DNA of 64,000 nt from Trichomonas tenax (Eukaryota; Parabasalia; Trichomonadida; Trichomonadidae): assembly GCA_023091735.1 (NCBI GenBank), contig JALKBU010000028.1, positions 1 through 64,000 on the forward strand. The letters are read 5' to 3'. The notes under the pieces are model-generated. The model did no database searches. It saw nothing but the letters and a program-made list of their open reading frames with translations, and was not told where the DNA came from. Below, in pieces: positions 42,601 through 52,379 of this stretch; position 1 is the stretch's first letter; each line of letters begins with the position of its first letter. The position numbers were made by a program, and so were the translations under genes.

Positions 42601-43605
42601 CCGAAAAAGATCTCACTTAAAGGCAACGATGGTCGTCAGTATCATTTCCTTTGCAAGAACGATGATGATCTTCGTAAGGATATGAGAATGATGGAGTTCG
42701 CTACATTCATCAACAGAGTTCTTGGACGCGACAGACGCTCCCGTGAACGAAATTTGTCGATTGTAACATTCGTCGTCGTTTGCCTAAGTGAAGCTTGTGG
42801 TCTCATTGAGTGGGCTGAGAACACTTGCAGCCTTCGCAGCATAATGGAGAAATTCATGAACTCTCCAAAGATAGGTCTTGATCGTGACACTTTAATGAAG
42901 TATTTCTGTGAAGACGAAAAAGCAAAAGATATGGAAGCCCTTAAAGCAAAGAAGCAGAAGAACTTCGTAGATAATATTCTCCCTGCTTATCCACCACAAT
43001 TGCATAAGTGGTTCCTCCTTAAGTTCAGTTCTCCACAGAGATGGCTCAAGAGTCGTCTTCACTTTGCTCACAGTACAGCAGTGTGGTCAATGGTTGGTTA
43101 CATCGTCGGCCTTGGAGATCGTCACACGGAGAACATTCTTCTCAACGAAAAAACTGGGGGCGCAGTTCATGTTGACTTCTGCTGCATGTTTGATAAAGCT
43201 AAGACTCTTCCAACACCAGAATGCGTTCCATTCCGTCTCACGCAGAACATAGTTGATGGCTTTGGCGTTTTACGTACTGATGGTCCATTCACTGAATCAT
43301 CAGTTATTGCATTGACAGCAATGCGTGATAAGAAACAAAAGCTTGTATCCGTTCTTCAAACATTTGTTAATGATCCTCTCCTTGAATGGAGGAGAAAGTC
43401 ATCTTCAAGTACAGTTTCATCATCCACAAATGAGAACACTGAGGCCAAAATTGCACTTAACGAAGTCGATTGCAGGCTCAGTGGACTCACTGAAGATAAA
43501 AGTCGTGCTCAGAGTCCATTATGCGTTGTCAAGAACTTAATTTCTCAAGCAATGGACAACAATAATCTTGCTTTAATGTATATTGGTTGGCAGCCATATA
43601 TATAG
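36640..43605 (+). CDS. ATR: ATR/Mec1-type PI3K-like protein kinase
   Basis: 2321 residues. Alpha-helical HEAT repeats fill the first ~1450 residues, followed by a FAT region, kinase domain and C-terminal FATC ending ALMYIGWQPYI. The kinase shows KKISLKGNDGRQYHFLCK, DDLRKDMRMMEF, catalytic GLGDRHTENIL (D2160, H2162, N2165) and the metal-binding VHVDF (D2179). The segment VPFRLTQNIVDGFG plus LVSVLQTFVNDPLLEW identifies ATR rather than TOR, ATM or DNA-PK. ATR senses single-stranded DNA and replication stress. The ATG overlaps an initiator-like TCACTT, so translation may really start at the Met at 36691. It is convergent with the PCI gene, 70 bases apart. Confidence 0.93.
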   Translation: MSLLERKQLFLEEVNFQMDNITNSDAIEKDRLIQLLHSIVKHMLNGTDQIMDALSAFYHSCMVLTNYLLEDEKIIILCFNQLHEYGIKFKIMSQYPTNPYFFYLFIQVTCEFLAFCNYQLRGALIDDLIESISKLSDCVSLDEYKYRIPSLENDFKEVMLKGQYIKDTLMFEINILGGILKRLFITSDSIVQLASKILTNCDNTIRICVLDMLENYVPVNIHSSFIEIRAIMKFYFEIIYNCDENTLQIYDKSLSKCYNNALNRVPQDIIIIFGRETFNMISIIKLNIFKTLNEKLLGTVYKFIKADKSSASLIRQIVIDKLSIFYDSQTYIKICQHFIQYDHEFAKLLVQKHGSNPRIIAALIKIDIPGYYPDPQIVMSASGSDFYNICSCLKNLDPNYIAKLRELIVTDQPSLEQLKLIARHIPLEIVEHPKTYPISDLPYIFEDYPDVVESLVHTWMRYKKDPKGIPFLCMLVDKAMKTSDLDYANMKDYFNDISDDTSPFTIPQFVDMIDVIFEPSKLISMFEKYIKNVTLYEIPPKIADGLLKSRIVGPIFLQMIIKDLTPNPNPLDDESNARTYRDAFAVSTLGRNSENLWNVYELNRYEISYELLNLYLAETSSNSDNESFSYIDNDTRSDNESEFYVKSEPYRFRLACKLIFNLQHKATLSIIEDSVIPVLIQTRQTAKLRNFIKSITARSDEETFKNKIEDQMANIYAYIFSYLDRPSIKYSLEYIISKDILPGESATHLMKLCYPDLTCKLLLNLGDFNKDVVKKTESGIDIVCTSKDSRKNSTNENIRSIWNSNEIKMKYSFAKYITNGSSSRRIIAIRALNCIVVSLGDTLTTEQCRNLLTMVGFATRDVLARLYCYQFLETILNLLHNNHILADIFSFIVAQIIPNIEQSPNETKKILTKLIIEEYKIVQNCIFQIALLPEIKQIPELADKVESSIKQYSPLQLVELLAKSLVDAPPDLQVLLLNQLIDLFKTNVDEDLKSKFSGTHELSEIVRRILANTPRDDLQSACGRLLAILVHAEPINNSSISRSKELSTNVNDVMRKIITEYLIPAYEDFNNFSFLDSIACAIQILLQELGCSLPSTSQKNRHARMQSPENWEKFDSKVQMIIDKYRSSKYCSKEVQPVKSPVFNSTIKHETWLTNFTICLLQVDFYDVPPSRPQTSRTKKGKEEIEIYEKEIIGQTDHRMQAIQNIKKICFIFRRVPAICNYILPFICYWQRFNPNFKKIFSEEFSKILDNLKSNPKDNEVPRQCMHTFFAIFDTCELLKVWPSGDFIVGRSESLEVATNQTLYEAAYISGLYTHAFIYLELAIRDTYNGYVPQDLSDDRLIQLKKVYKHLKEPDGLTAINMRTNTVNFMDEFQMFTEAKIINSSKSTENSQKMTISYLTNLLKCGRTERALTDALHNRNTVHFDRRLDAVIARAATRLSRWDVLTLLSDHDNVHDSSADDHASAIMDTIDIDIAHALSYLDKSQYSRFDDIIQKMRLELATPTQQESSISFERMMPCLINYLLIEELTVFGKMLKENKPVTETMELFKTIDQRLISIDDIERITVVNCAMIELAYRDASRQENLIKNNKIMNQLISFASACRKSGELTRSQFACWRGYQLDKCPTSTIEIAKIFWALGNTRQATSILVHDDSGSPAEIGRLTYLNAKWNAELDHLPPDELMKEYNKAVQTMEHNGKGYYAMASLADERIEYFLEYHEKYMLQNIRQKVLQKFVGMNTSTSNILDFLKSNLTLALDCYIKCIVNLPDLSPEVVPRILQIYFDLGKFLLYSEKDNMREVPPAFQKILGKGRDVFNAMKEVFKNCLENVNPAIWLNSITQLLSRVDQPSDLEEQLFMLIRTAVSKYPQPALWNLMSVHNSRSDSRKQKYPQIIKNHCPEFKTKFETVTRHLINLANKQIGSSKAKTAASQVICPELFNEFRDCNMLMPLSSTLVVNPGTRAFQDNANFTSSPSIIAMEEGITIFSSLQKPKKISLKGNDGRQYHFLCKNDDDLRKDMRMMEFATFINRVLGRDRRSRERNLSIVTFVVVCLSEACGLIEWAENTCSLRSIMEKFMNSPKIGLDRDTLMKYFCEDEKAKDMEALKAKKQKNFVDNILPAYPPQLHKWFLLKFSSPQRWLKSRLHFAHSTAVWSMVGYIVGLGDRHTENILLNEKTGGAVHVDFCCMFDKAKTLPTPECVPFRLTQNIVDGFGVLRTDGPFTESSVIALTAMRDKKQKLVSVLQTFVNDPLLEWRRKSSSSTVSSSTNENTEAKIALNEVDCRLSGLTEDKSRAQSPLCVVKNLISQAMDNNNLALMYIGWQPYI
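36643..36648 (+). promoter_or_regulatory. Initiator-like TCACTT overlapping the ATR start
   Basis: The sequence ATGTCACTTTTA contains the same TCACTT seen 10-29 bases before other genes. If transcription begins at its A (36645), the first in-frame ATG would be at 36691, giving a protein 17 residues shorter. Confidence 0.4.
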
Positions 43606-43675
43606 AATGTTTTTTATATAGATAAATAAATATAGATGATATTAATTAATCGCGATAACAATAATTTTAAACAAA

Positions 43676-44854
43676 CTATGCTTCTTTTTCTTTTTCTTGA
43701 ATGAAGTGTTTCATTTTCTCATATAACCCGCCTTTCCATATTCCGACTTCAATCATCGATCTAACAATAACGCAATTATCAATAATGCTTTGTCCTTCCA
43801 TCTCTTGTTCGTTTGGATCAGCTGTATATTTTCTTGAAACATAATCATATCTTCCGCATAACTTATCATTAAAAATACACTCGCAGATGATGTCTGGTAA
43901 GTCTATTGTTGATAGTCCTGTTTGTTCTTTGATATCTGCAACTGTCATCGAAACGTATGAAGAAAGAAGATGAGAAACAACATTTTGATAAACTTCATTT
44001 TTGAGAGTATTAAAAGCAGGCTGAATATACATTGAGATATAGCCCATGACTGACAGTGAGTTAAATCCTTCGATTACAACCTTGTATTGATGCTTTTGGA
44101 AGTTAAGAAGAATATCTTTGAGAATTTGATATTTTTCGCCTTCTAAATAGGAAACAAACTCGTCAAACAGCTCATTATCATCTTTTCTAAAGTTCCATTT
44201 GGCTAAAAATGAGAATCCAATTAAATAAAATAATTCAAAGTTCGTAATCACGGTTACAGGTGTGTTTTCTATCTGCATACAAACGTCCTCAAACAGATTA
44301 ATAACATTCTTGAAATCACATTCTATGAAAGAAAGCGCAACCATGAGTTCGAAGTGTTTGGCCTTTTTTGCAAGGACATAAGCCTTTCTGAAATCACCAA
44401 GTATCATATGAAGAGTTGCTCTTTGCTCGTAATACTTGTCTGCAGTACTGTTACTGCTCCTAAGTCTTGTATCTCGTTTATAACTCATTATTGCATTCAA
44501 AAAACGTAATTGACGTGTCTGAGCTGAAGCCGTCACCGAGAAATCAACTTCTTTCTCCTTTAATCTGTAAATATCAACTTCTCTCTTGAGAAATTTTGAT
44601 TCTAAGTCTTGTTCTTCGTCAATGTTCCTGCAAAGCAGTCCAATCCTTTGATTTCCTTCGTATATTCTCTCTATGTACGATAATTGTGACATATTTCCAA
44701 TCGAAACTAAATATGACTTTAAAGCAGCGAAAACTTGAGCTTTCACAGCGTCATCCTTTGCGTACCTCAAAATGTGAAGCTGGTACTTCCATATCGAAGG
44801 GAATTGGAGACCTTCTAAAAATAAATTGGCAATATTATTTTCATTCACTTGCAT
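43676..44854 (-). CDS. PCI-domain protein, CSN1/RPN7-like
   Basis: 392 residues. TPR-like helices (about residues 75-240) are followed by a PCI domain containing the winged helix VSMTVADIKEQTGLSTIDLP then IICECIFNDKLCGRYD. This order and length (somewhat short) match COP9 signalosome subunit 1 and its proteasome-lid paralogue RPN7. The YISMYIQPAFNTLKNEVYQN segment favours CSN1. The complex removes NEDD8 from cullins if CSN, or forms part of the 26S lid if RPN7. The choice between these two is open. Confidence 0.55.
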   Translation of the reverse strand: MQVNENNIANLFLEGLQFPSIWKYQLHILRYAKDDAVKAQVFAALKSYLVSIGNMSQLSYIERIYEGNQRIGLLCRNIDEEQDLESKFLKREVDIYRLKEKEVDFSVTASAQTRQLRFLNAIMSYKRDTRLRSSNSTADKYYEQRATLHMILGDFRKAYVLAKKAKHFELMVALSFIECDFKNVINLFEDVCMQIENTPVTVITNFELFYLIGFSFLAKWNFRKDDNELFDEFVSYLEGEKYQILKDILLNFQKHQYKVVIEGFNSLSVMGYISMYIQPAFNTLKNEVYQNVVSHLLSSYVSMTVADIKEQTGLSTIDLPDIICECIFNDKLCGRYDYVSRKYTADPNEQEMEGQSIIDNCVIVRSMIEVGIWKGGLYEKMKHFIQEKEKEA

Positions 44855-44859
44855 AATAA

Positions 44860-47197
44860 TATTGAGGGACTTGAAAAGTGGAATAACCCTTAAGTAAAGA
44901 AAAGCGGGGAATTGAAAGGTGTAATAACCCTTTGTAGTTAATTTTGAATTTATTTAGGGGGTATTTGGGAAAATAACCCTATTTTATTTTTGATTTCTTT
45001 CGATTCCAATATTGGATTGTTTTGAAGTGCTTTCATTTAGTATATGTGATATAAAGAAGATGTTTTATTGATTTCTGGTTTTAAAATTGATATTATTTAT
45101 AAAATTGGAATGATTAGCAAAATATTTATCATGATACTTTTGTATTTTGACAAATATAATTTGATAGAATAGTTCTCCATAATATGATGAATAGATGCAT
45201 AAGAATTTTATAGTTATAGGGCGCAAAATTAGTGTTATAAGGTTAGCAATTTTGAACGTGTCTGTTCGGATAATTGAATCACTTTTTTGTAAACTTCACG
45301 ACAGTAATTTTGCGCCTCTTAATTGTTAACGTGCTGATTATTCAATAAAAAATGTGCTATTATTCAATGATATAGTTAAAACATTATAGATTAAGATTTT
45401 TTAATAAAATCGCTATGTGATGATACTATAAGCATGATGTGTATATCGATTTCATGAAACATGAGAAATATTAAATAATTCAGGTTATTATTATTATTTT
45501 ATTTTTACACTCTTTAGTATATATATGATTACATCATATCCTATGCATTTGTATTATGTGTGTTTTATTGGTTGATATCTGTCGTTTGAGGAGTTAGTTT
45601 AGCTTGATGTGGTAAAAAATGAAGCTTTTGAAGATGTAAAGAAAAATATCTCCAGACTCATGTGTTGGTTATTGTGAAGAGCGAGTAATTTATAATATAT
45701 ATATTTATATGTTTTTTGTATTTATCACACTGTGTAGTTATCACTAGTTGCTTCAGTACAAAGTTGACTCGCTCATTATTCTGTCGTATATATTTGTCTC
45801 GTAAAAAAGGCCAGTGAGCGCATGAGACAATATCATTTGTATCATAGCACATATATAGTGTGTTTAATATATTGATCATGTTTTTCGGCAAATTGACCAT
45901 GTTTCAAAAAATTGACATATTATTTATGATGAAAATCTCCAATTTGTGGAATTTAGTCGTCCCATATCCTATCATATTCATACGCGTGCGCTTTCTTGTC
46001 TTTTAAGAATGTTTTTTAAAAAGATAGTAATTTCCCCTAAAATTAGATTTTTATTCTTCAATCTGCAGATAATGATACATGCATAAGCCCATATAATAAC
46101 ATATCTTAGAGCTCGGTCATAGAATGCTATAGTAGACGAGTTAGAGAGCGTTTTTTCTAACTTTTTCCCCTGAAGGCAATTCATGCTCAAGCTTGTCACA
46201 GCATATCTCCATGCCATAGAATTCTATAACATATATTCATTGGTGGATTCTAGAAAAACATTTTCAATCGATCCAAATATCACAAACAATAAGCGTGTTT
46301 TTCTGTACGCATAGATACTAATATACTTATTTAATTGTTCTGCACTGTTGCCGATATGACTTCTTAATTCAAAAATGAGATATTAACACATCAAAATATT
46401 TTACGACATCTGACATTTGACGCGTAATATGATGCGATGTAAGCAAATACGTCAGATTTGGAAATAAGCTATAAAATTGCAAATATGGGATATTCCATGT
46501 ATGCAATACTATTTATTAAACACAAATCAACTTTAGAGCGCATTATTAAAATATTATTTCGATATTCGAGTGAAAGTTGTTTATATTGCAATCACGTTTA
46601 AATGGCTTTTCCTTTGTGCATTTGGCAATGGAAACAACTTTAAAGAATTCATATAATTCATAACATTGTTTTTTAGTTCAATTCTCTCATGCATTTTGAT
46701 TAATTTTAAACGTTCGCGTATGTCACGTAAAGCGTGCATTATTGACTATAGTCAGATTATAAAAATTTATATGCCAAAAAGATGTTAATTTTGGTTTCTG
46801 TCATATAAAAGATTTACTTGGCAAAGTTGGTGAAAAATTAACTGATCTCAGAACATGATATTAAATCATAATACATCAAAATTTCGATAATTTATTGCAT
46901 AATCTATTCGAATTTTGATAGAAATTTGACAAATTGACAATTGTTGTTTAATCGATAAATATATTTTGTAATAGGTTGCCTGCATTATTTATAAAAATAT
47001 ACGTTATATTCTCTCAAAAGTATTTTGTAAACCTCACAATCCTAATTTTTCGACAACTATAGAACTTCTTTATTTAATTCAAAAAAACTTAGATTTATTT
47101 TTTATATAGGGGCTTTAAAGTGTAAGAACCTGCAAAAAATATAAAGGGGGTGGCTTGGTGCTATACCCTAACCTAAAATTTTGTCTTGTCAAAAAAC
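44860..47197. other. Gene-free 2.3-kb spacer
   Basis: AT-rich DNA with only short frames that have no domains. Isolated variants of the TGNCATGTAAA motif occur near 46430, 46725 and 46800. No RNA gene was found. Confidence 0.5.
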
Positions 47198-48481
47198 ATG
47201 GCTGAGGACGAGGAGTATTACGATGAGGAAGATATGTACGAAGAAGACGAGGATGACGGCATAGAGGCACCTGACTTCCTTGTTCCTCAAACTCTTGAAC
47301 AAGATGAGGAAGAAATTGCATATTACGCGAAAAAGCTCGGCATCGATCCAGAAGTCGAGGAATGGGATGATTACTTGATCCAGAACGGTTATGCGAAGAT
47401 TTTAGAAGGAATCACTGCTGGCCGACATCAAAAGAAGGAAAAAAAGACAGAAATGGTCAAAGCAACAAGAACTGAAGAGGAAGAAGCCGCGCGTCGTCAG
47501 TTTACTGGATTTTTGAACAGAATCGCGCCATCAAATTTCAATATAATTGTTGCACAAATCAGAGAATCATTTGCAACACATCCTCCGCCAGTATCCATCG
47601 CAATGTTTACTCGCTGCATTACACAAAGACTCTATTCCGATGCAATTTTACCTGATATGTTTATTGACGTTTATTCTCGCTCTGTGAAAGAAGTTCCGGA
47701 CGCAATTCAATCTATTGTTGATACTCTCAACAAATCTGATAAAAAAGACACAAAGAATGTTAAAATATTCCTCGCTGCGCTTGGTGAAGATACAGTCACA
47801 TACTACTCTTCAACAGACGCCAAAAAGACAACAATTGATGAAAGCGTTTTGAAGCTAAACAAGATTGCCACACAAATGCATATGACAACAGACGTAAGAA
47901 GAGGAGTTTTCTATGCTCTTATGACAGCTGTCGATGTTAGTGATGCTGTTATGAAAATATCGAAATTACAACTCTCGAAGACAATGAGAAAGGATGTTCC
48001 CGTTGTTATCTTGGAATGCTGCAGGAATGAAGCTAAATACAACCCATTCTATGCAGCAGTTGCTGAAGCATTTGCTCATGATGATAAGCATTTTACTCAT
48101 GACTTAATTCACGCACTTAAAAATACATTAAAATTATGTGTTGGATTTGAAACAGCACAAATCAGAAATGCTGCTTTATTCGCATCAGATCTTGTCCGTA
48201 AAGCTATTGTCGACTTTTCATTCCTCAAAGGTACAGAATTCGCAAGATTAGATTCGAAACAACAAGTTTTTATCATGGTTTTCCTCAGAGAATACTTTAC
48301 TACTGCAGAGCCTGGAATAATTGATGATGAAATGGATAAATTAAATGGAGCTTTCAAGAAAGATGTAGGAAAATTCTTGTCTCGTAAAGTTCTTGCATTC
48401 GCAGAAAAGTCAAAGGCGTTCACCGCTGAAAGAAAGACACTCATGCAACGTGTTATTACGAACTTAACAAAATTAGAATAA
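47198..48481 (+). CDS. NOM1/Sgd1-like ribosome-biogenesis protein (MIF4G-MA3)
   Basis: 427 residues. An acidic N-terminus (many Glu and Asp up to residue 35) precedes EEEIAYYAKKLGI, the NOM1/Sgd1 lead-in. A MIF4G-type helical domain (about 90-210) and an MA3 domain (about 225-345) follow, with TDVRRGVFYALMTAVDVSDA and VVILECCRNEAKYNPFYAAV, which match NOM1 closely. NOM1 is a nucleolar factor for 18S rRNA processing that recruits the helicase eIF4A3. It is about half the length of the human protein, having lost much of the N-terminal extension. The ATG at 47198 is preferred over a TTG 12 bases upstream. Confidence 0.8.
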   Translation: MAEDEEYYDEEDMYEEDEDDGIEAPDFLVPQTLEQDEEEIAYYAKKLGIDPEVEEWDDYLIQNGYAKILEGITAGRHQKKEKKTEMVKATRTEEEEAARRQFTGFLNRIAPSNFNIIVAQIRESFATHPPPVSIAMFTRCITQRLYSDAILPDMFIDVYSRSVKEVPDAIQSIVDTLNKSDKKDTKNVKIFLAALGEDTVTYYSSTDAKKTTIDESVLKLNKIATQMHMTTDVRRGVFYALMTAVDVSDAVMKISKLQLSKTMRKDVPVVILECCRNEAKYNPFYAAVAEAFAHDDKHFTHDLIHALKNTLKLCVGFETAQIRNAALFASDLVRKAIVDFSFLKGTEFARLDSKQQVFIMVFLREYFTTAEPGIIDDEMDKLNGAFKKDVGKFLSRKVLAFAEKSKAFTAERKTLMQRVITNLTKLE

Positions 48482-48519
48482 AGTCTATTTGTATTATAAT
48501 GTTTAAAGTCGTCCATTTT

Positions 48520-49172
48520 TCATCTGTTTCGTATTGGCTTTGGAGTTTTATCAAAAAAGGAACTCGAAAATATCAAAATTTAAATATTGCAATTGAGAAG
48601 ACCAAAACTTGAAGTAATCATTTCAAATCATGTTTTATGGGCATTCTGAGTTGTTAACGGCTAATTAAAATTAGGTTTGGAATTTTCAATAATTCTTAAG
48701 GTAAGGTAGCATTTCAATGAGGTGTTTGCTAATTCTAGATTAAACAAAATCATTTGTGAATGAAATGAAATCTATCAAAGAAATATTGAGCAAATAAAAT
48801 TTTGAAATTTGCATTTTTTATGATGAAAAGATAATGCATAATGTTACACTGTCCATGAAATAAAGTTTTCCTTCGATAACGTTCAACAAATCAATGAAAT
48901 TTGGTGATTTACGGCTCTTTGTGGAAGAAAAAAATAAAAGAAACAGAAAAATGAGAATAAAAATTGTCTATTTTTAACGTAAAAATTATTTTTCTAACTA
49001 TTTTGAGTAACGGGGCCACAGTTTAAATTACAAAACACAATCTATTTTAAGTCTAGATCAATATACCTAGAATAGTTTATCAAAAAGTTCTTTATTATAG
49101 TTATAATTTTTGATTTGTTGAACAAAAATAAGAACTAAGACAACGATTACTTAACAAGAATAAAACAGTATT
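48520..49172. other. Intergenic spacer
   Basis: AT-rich spacer between convergent genes. Nothing is recognised. Confidence 0.5.
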
Positions 49173-49562
49173 TTACTCAGCGTTGAACTTAGCGACGGCC
49201 TTGCCACCTTCGGAGACGGCGTGCTTAGCAAGATCGCCTGGAAGAACGAGTCTGACGGCTGTCTGGACTTCGCGGGAACCGAGTGTGTTACGCTCGTTCA
49301 TATCGACGAGTCTAGCGCCTTCCTGAGCGATTCTCTCGAAGATATCTGTAACGAAGGAGTTCATAACCATCATAGCCTTGTTGGAGATACCGATATCTGG
49401 GTGGACCTGCTTGAGAACCTTGAAGATGTAGGAGGAGAATGTCTCAGCACGCTTCTTGTGGCGGAGCTTCTTGTCCTGCTTGGCAGCATTAGCAGCATCG
49501 ACGCCCTCGACGGCTGGCTTCTTCTCTGTTGGTGTTTTAGAGGCTGGCTTCTTGGAAGACAT
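49173..49562 (-). CDS. H2B: Histone H2B
   Basis: 129 residues. A basic, proline-containing tail ([15 protein letters not shown]) is followed by the histone fold: [38 protein letters not shown] and [20 protein letters not shown]. The C-terminal helix ends KAVAKFNAE in place of the usual TKYTS. It packages DNA in nucleosomes. The start at 49562 gives a standard tail; an upstream in-frame ATG at 49607 lies beyond the initiator and is unlikely. Its GC-rich codon use fits high expression. Confidence 0.96.
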   Translation of the reverse strand: MSSKKPASKTPTEKKPAVEGVDAANAAKQDKKLRHKKRAETFSSYIFKVLKQVHPDIGISNKAMMVMNSFVTDIFERIAQEGARLVDMNERNTLGSREVQTAVRLVLPGDLAKHAVSEGGKAVAKFNAE

Positions 49563-49568
49563 TCTAAA

Positions 49569-49574
49569 TAATGA
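49569..49574 (-). promoter_or_regulatory. Initiator of the H2B gene
   Basis: TCATTA on the minus strand, with a predicted leader of 10 bases. It excludes the upstream ATG at 49607. Confidence 0.6.
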
Positions 49575-49842
49575 CTTCAGTTCACCGCGCCAACATAGTT
49601 TTATCATACTACCAAAAAACAGAGGGTTTAAAGTGGCATTTTTTTCAAAAATCGAAATATGTCACTTTAGACCCCCTTATTTTCAATTCAAATTGTTGAA
49701 TCAAAAATTATTAACATTAATGCGCTATATGTTCCAAAAATTAGAAAATTGATATTTATGTTTGACTTTGACATGTAAAGAATTCAAATATTTTTAAACT
49801 TAATTTACATATCATATTTGACAAAGATAAAACCACCATCAT

Positions 49843-50276
49843 TTGTCACGTCAGATTTTCTTTCAATGTTTCTTACGTTTTTTTGAAGGCCAAAACTTAT
49901 TGTCAGGCACATTGCTGCATAACATAATACACAGAGATAGACCAAATCCAAACATATGGAGTTTTTACTATGGAAATGATCAATATGAAATTTTCGATAA
50001 TCAAATCAATACTCATGATGAAAAAAATTTATATGTATATCAATGCCAATTTAACTAATCATCAATTTTAATGATGCCAAATTTTTAGGCGTTTATTGTT
50101 CTTTGGATGGATGTTCGAGGACAGATGAAAATGGAAGTGGCGCATTCTTTGGTCAGCTAAATGAAATTGTCTTTCATTTTTGTTGCGCCTTGCGTTCCAT
50201 ATCTCCAGGTCCTGGAATATTTTCTTTTGTTGGTTATGCAAAATCTAATTTCGAAACACCACAATTTCTTGGATAG
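49843..50276 (+). pseudogene. Beta-helix-like surface protein fragment, copy A
   Basis: Frames encode NIWSFYYGNDQYEIFDNQIN, a QCQFN unit, and later CSRTDENGSGAFFGQLNEIV then HFCCALRSISPGPGIFSFVG before a stop. The units parallel those of copy B (GLWSFYFGNEFYDIIQ; ESEDGGGTFFGSYCNAIFYY then CSATEL). The repeated short strands with CxF units resemble right-handed parallel beta-helix proteins, a large trichomonad family of predicted surface proteins. It is broken by stops and lacks a proper N-terminus. Confidence 0.55.
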
Positions 50277-50489
50277 AGTGTCAGGAAAAAGTACTTTATG
50301 ATTTACTAATTCAAGTTTGGTGTTCACATCAACAAATTTCAGCAACAGCTATGCTGAGATAAATCCTTGTTTATATTGTGCATCTCATTACGAAATCAAT
50401 ATTTCAGCTTTAAATTTTGTACAATATTTGGTAATATGTTAATTCGTGATACACAAAGTTTGTATCAATTGTCATTTGACAAAAATAAA

Positions 50490-51654
50490 AAACTCCGTCA
50501 AATGACAATTCACTTTTTATTGGTGTAAAAACATTCAAATCATTCGAAGAATTCGTCAATGTTGTTGCTTCAAAATTTAGTACACAGGAATCGCCGGACA
50601 CGGGGTTATGGAGTTTTTACTTTGGAAATGAATTTTATGACATAATTCAATCTGATGATGCAATCAATACATACAAACCAAACAACTTATATATAAACAG
50701 ATGTCAATTTACAAATCTTGCTAATAGAGCTATTTATATACAAAATTTTGGGAATGTTAAAACATTGTCTTCGTTTTGCTTCTTCAAACACTGTTCAAGT
50801 GAAAGCGAAGATGGCGGAGGAACATTTTTTGGCAGTTACTGTAATGCCATATTTTATTATTGCAGTGCAACTGAATTGATTTCAAATAGTGATGGAATTT
50901 TTTCTAAAATACTGCCGCTAATTATTCCTTTCGAGTTTCGATATGAAACATGCAGTTTCGCTTCCTGCGGATTAGAAACAAGTGAAGGCATAAATACAGT
51001 TTCACTTGACAGGTTGACATCAATTTTTTCGTCATCCAATTTCAGTAATAATTTTGCAAAAACAGGCTCTGCATTTTTATCAAGAGGTGATTCAACATCT
51101 ATAGATAAATATTTTGAGTGTAAGTTTTCTACATTATTTGGCAATTCTGCAAACACAGGCACTATATTCAGCGTGGATACTATCGCTAGAATGGCAATTA
51201 GTTTTTGTAATGTAATCCAAAACGCAGTGCATTCAGAAGAAAGTAATTTAGTATACTTGTGTCTTCAAGAAAAGGGCAAATATATGACTCCTGTTTAATG
51301 CAGAATAGTGCCGAGAAAGATATAACTATATACACAGGTAAACTTTATCTTATTAATTGTTCATTTGAAAAAGGGTCCGGTGGACTTACATCTTGGTATG
51401 CTTCCATTTATACAGATCAAATGGGACATGATATATTCACTATAAACATTGGTCACCTTGTTTTGGGTGAATGCATTGCTTCCATTCAGAAAACCCCAAT
51501 GGTATTCTCCAATAACAATGATGATAGCAATATGAATGATGACAATAATAATATCCGTGTTAACATGCATTGCTCATGTCAAATGTTTAATCCATTTTTC
51601 ATTCGTAGTTCTCATCTAATTCCTTCTCTCTATATCCCAACACTGAATCGATAA
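50490..51654 (+). pseudogene. Beta-helix-like surface protein fragment, copy B
   Basis: The longest frame runs from about 50560 to 51298, with NVVASKFSTQESPDTGLWSF, NRCQFTNLANRAIYI, KHCSSESEDGGGTFFGSYCN and YETCSFASCGLETSEG as successive beta-helix-like rungs. A frameshift near 51270 leads into a second frame (TIYTGKLYLINCSFEKGSGG) ending at 51654 after an Asn/Asp-rich stretch. No ATG, signal peptide or membrane anchor is preserved. It is a second, tandem, longer copy of the family in copy A. Confidence 0.6.
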
Positions 51655-52379
51655 TATTTAATCCATTTCAATTGAAATGTCAACATATTTGATTAAAAAG
51701 ATAATTTTTCACCTGAGTTCTGCTTCTTACAATTTCCCAGTTAAATTTGTTACACTGTTGAAGACCAAATACTTCTTATGTTAGGTATGTTGAAGTTTTT
51801 TTGGATTCAAGATAATTCCAAATATTTTCAATTATCAAAGATTTCATATTAATTATTCAATTGAATTTCTTCATAAGGATGAACGGCGTAGTTGCGTAAT
51901 CCTTCTTCTGATATTCTGAACACTTTCAGACACCAGAAGAATGCTATAACAAGCAATGAATTCCATCAATGCTAATGAACAAACAATAAATCTTTTGTAA
52001 ACAAAACATGATAGGATATTTACATATTAAGGTATTGACTAAAGCCAATATTTCAATCATTAAAATTATGACATGAATGAAATTTAAATGTAATGAATAT
52101 ATCACACATGAAGAGATTTACGTAAGCAAGGCCTGGATCTTGTTGACTGCCAATTTTCTGTCTTTATGACAAATGCACAACAAATCAATAAAATACAATG
52201 AACCGGCAAGCGCGCGTTGCATAGATGCACTCTGTGCATTAACTCGGTGATCTGGAAAATAATTCTTATTATTGAAAAAAATATCGTAAATTTTGGTTGA
52301 ACAAGTAATATTGATGTTAAAATGCGAATGATTGATTTCACATCATAATGATGATAAAGTGTGATTGATCCAGTATTAT
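51655..52379. other. Intergenic spacer
   Basis: AT-rich, no gene recognised. Confidence 0.45.

Noticed and set aside
45658..46217. Two short minus-strand frames in the 45-47 kb spacer
   Set aside because: They have no domain, start from weak contexts and have AT-rich random composition.
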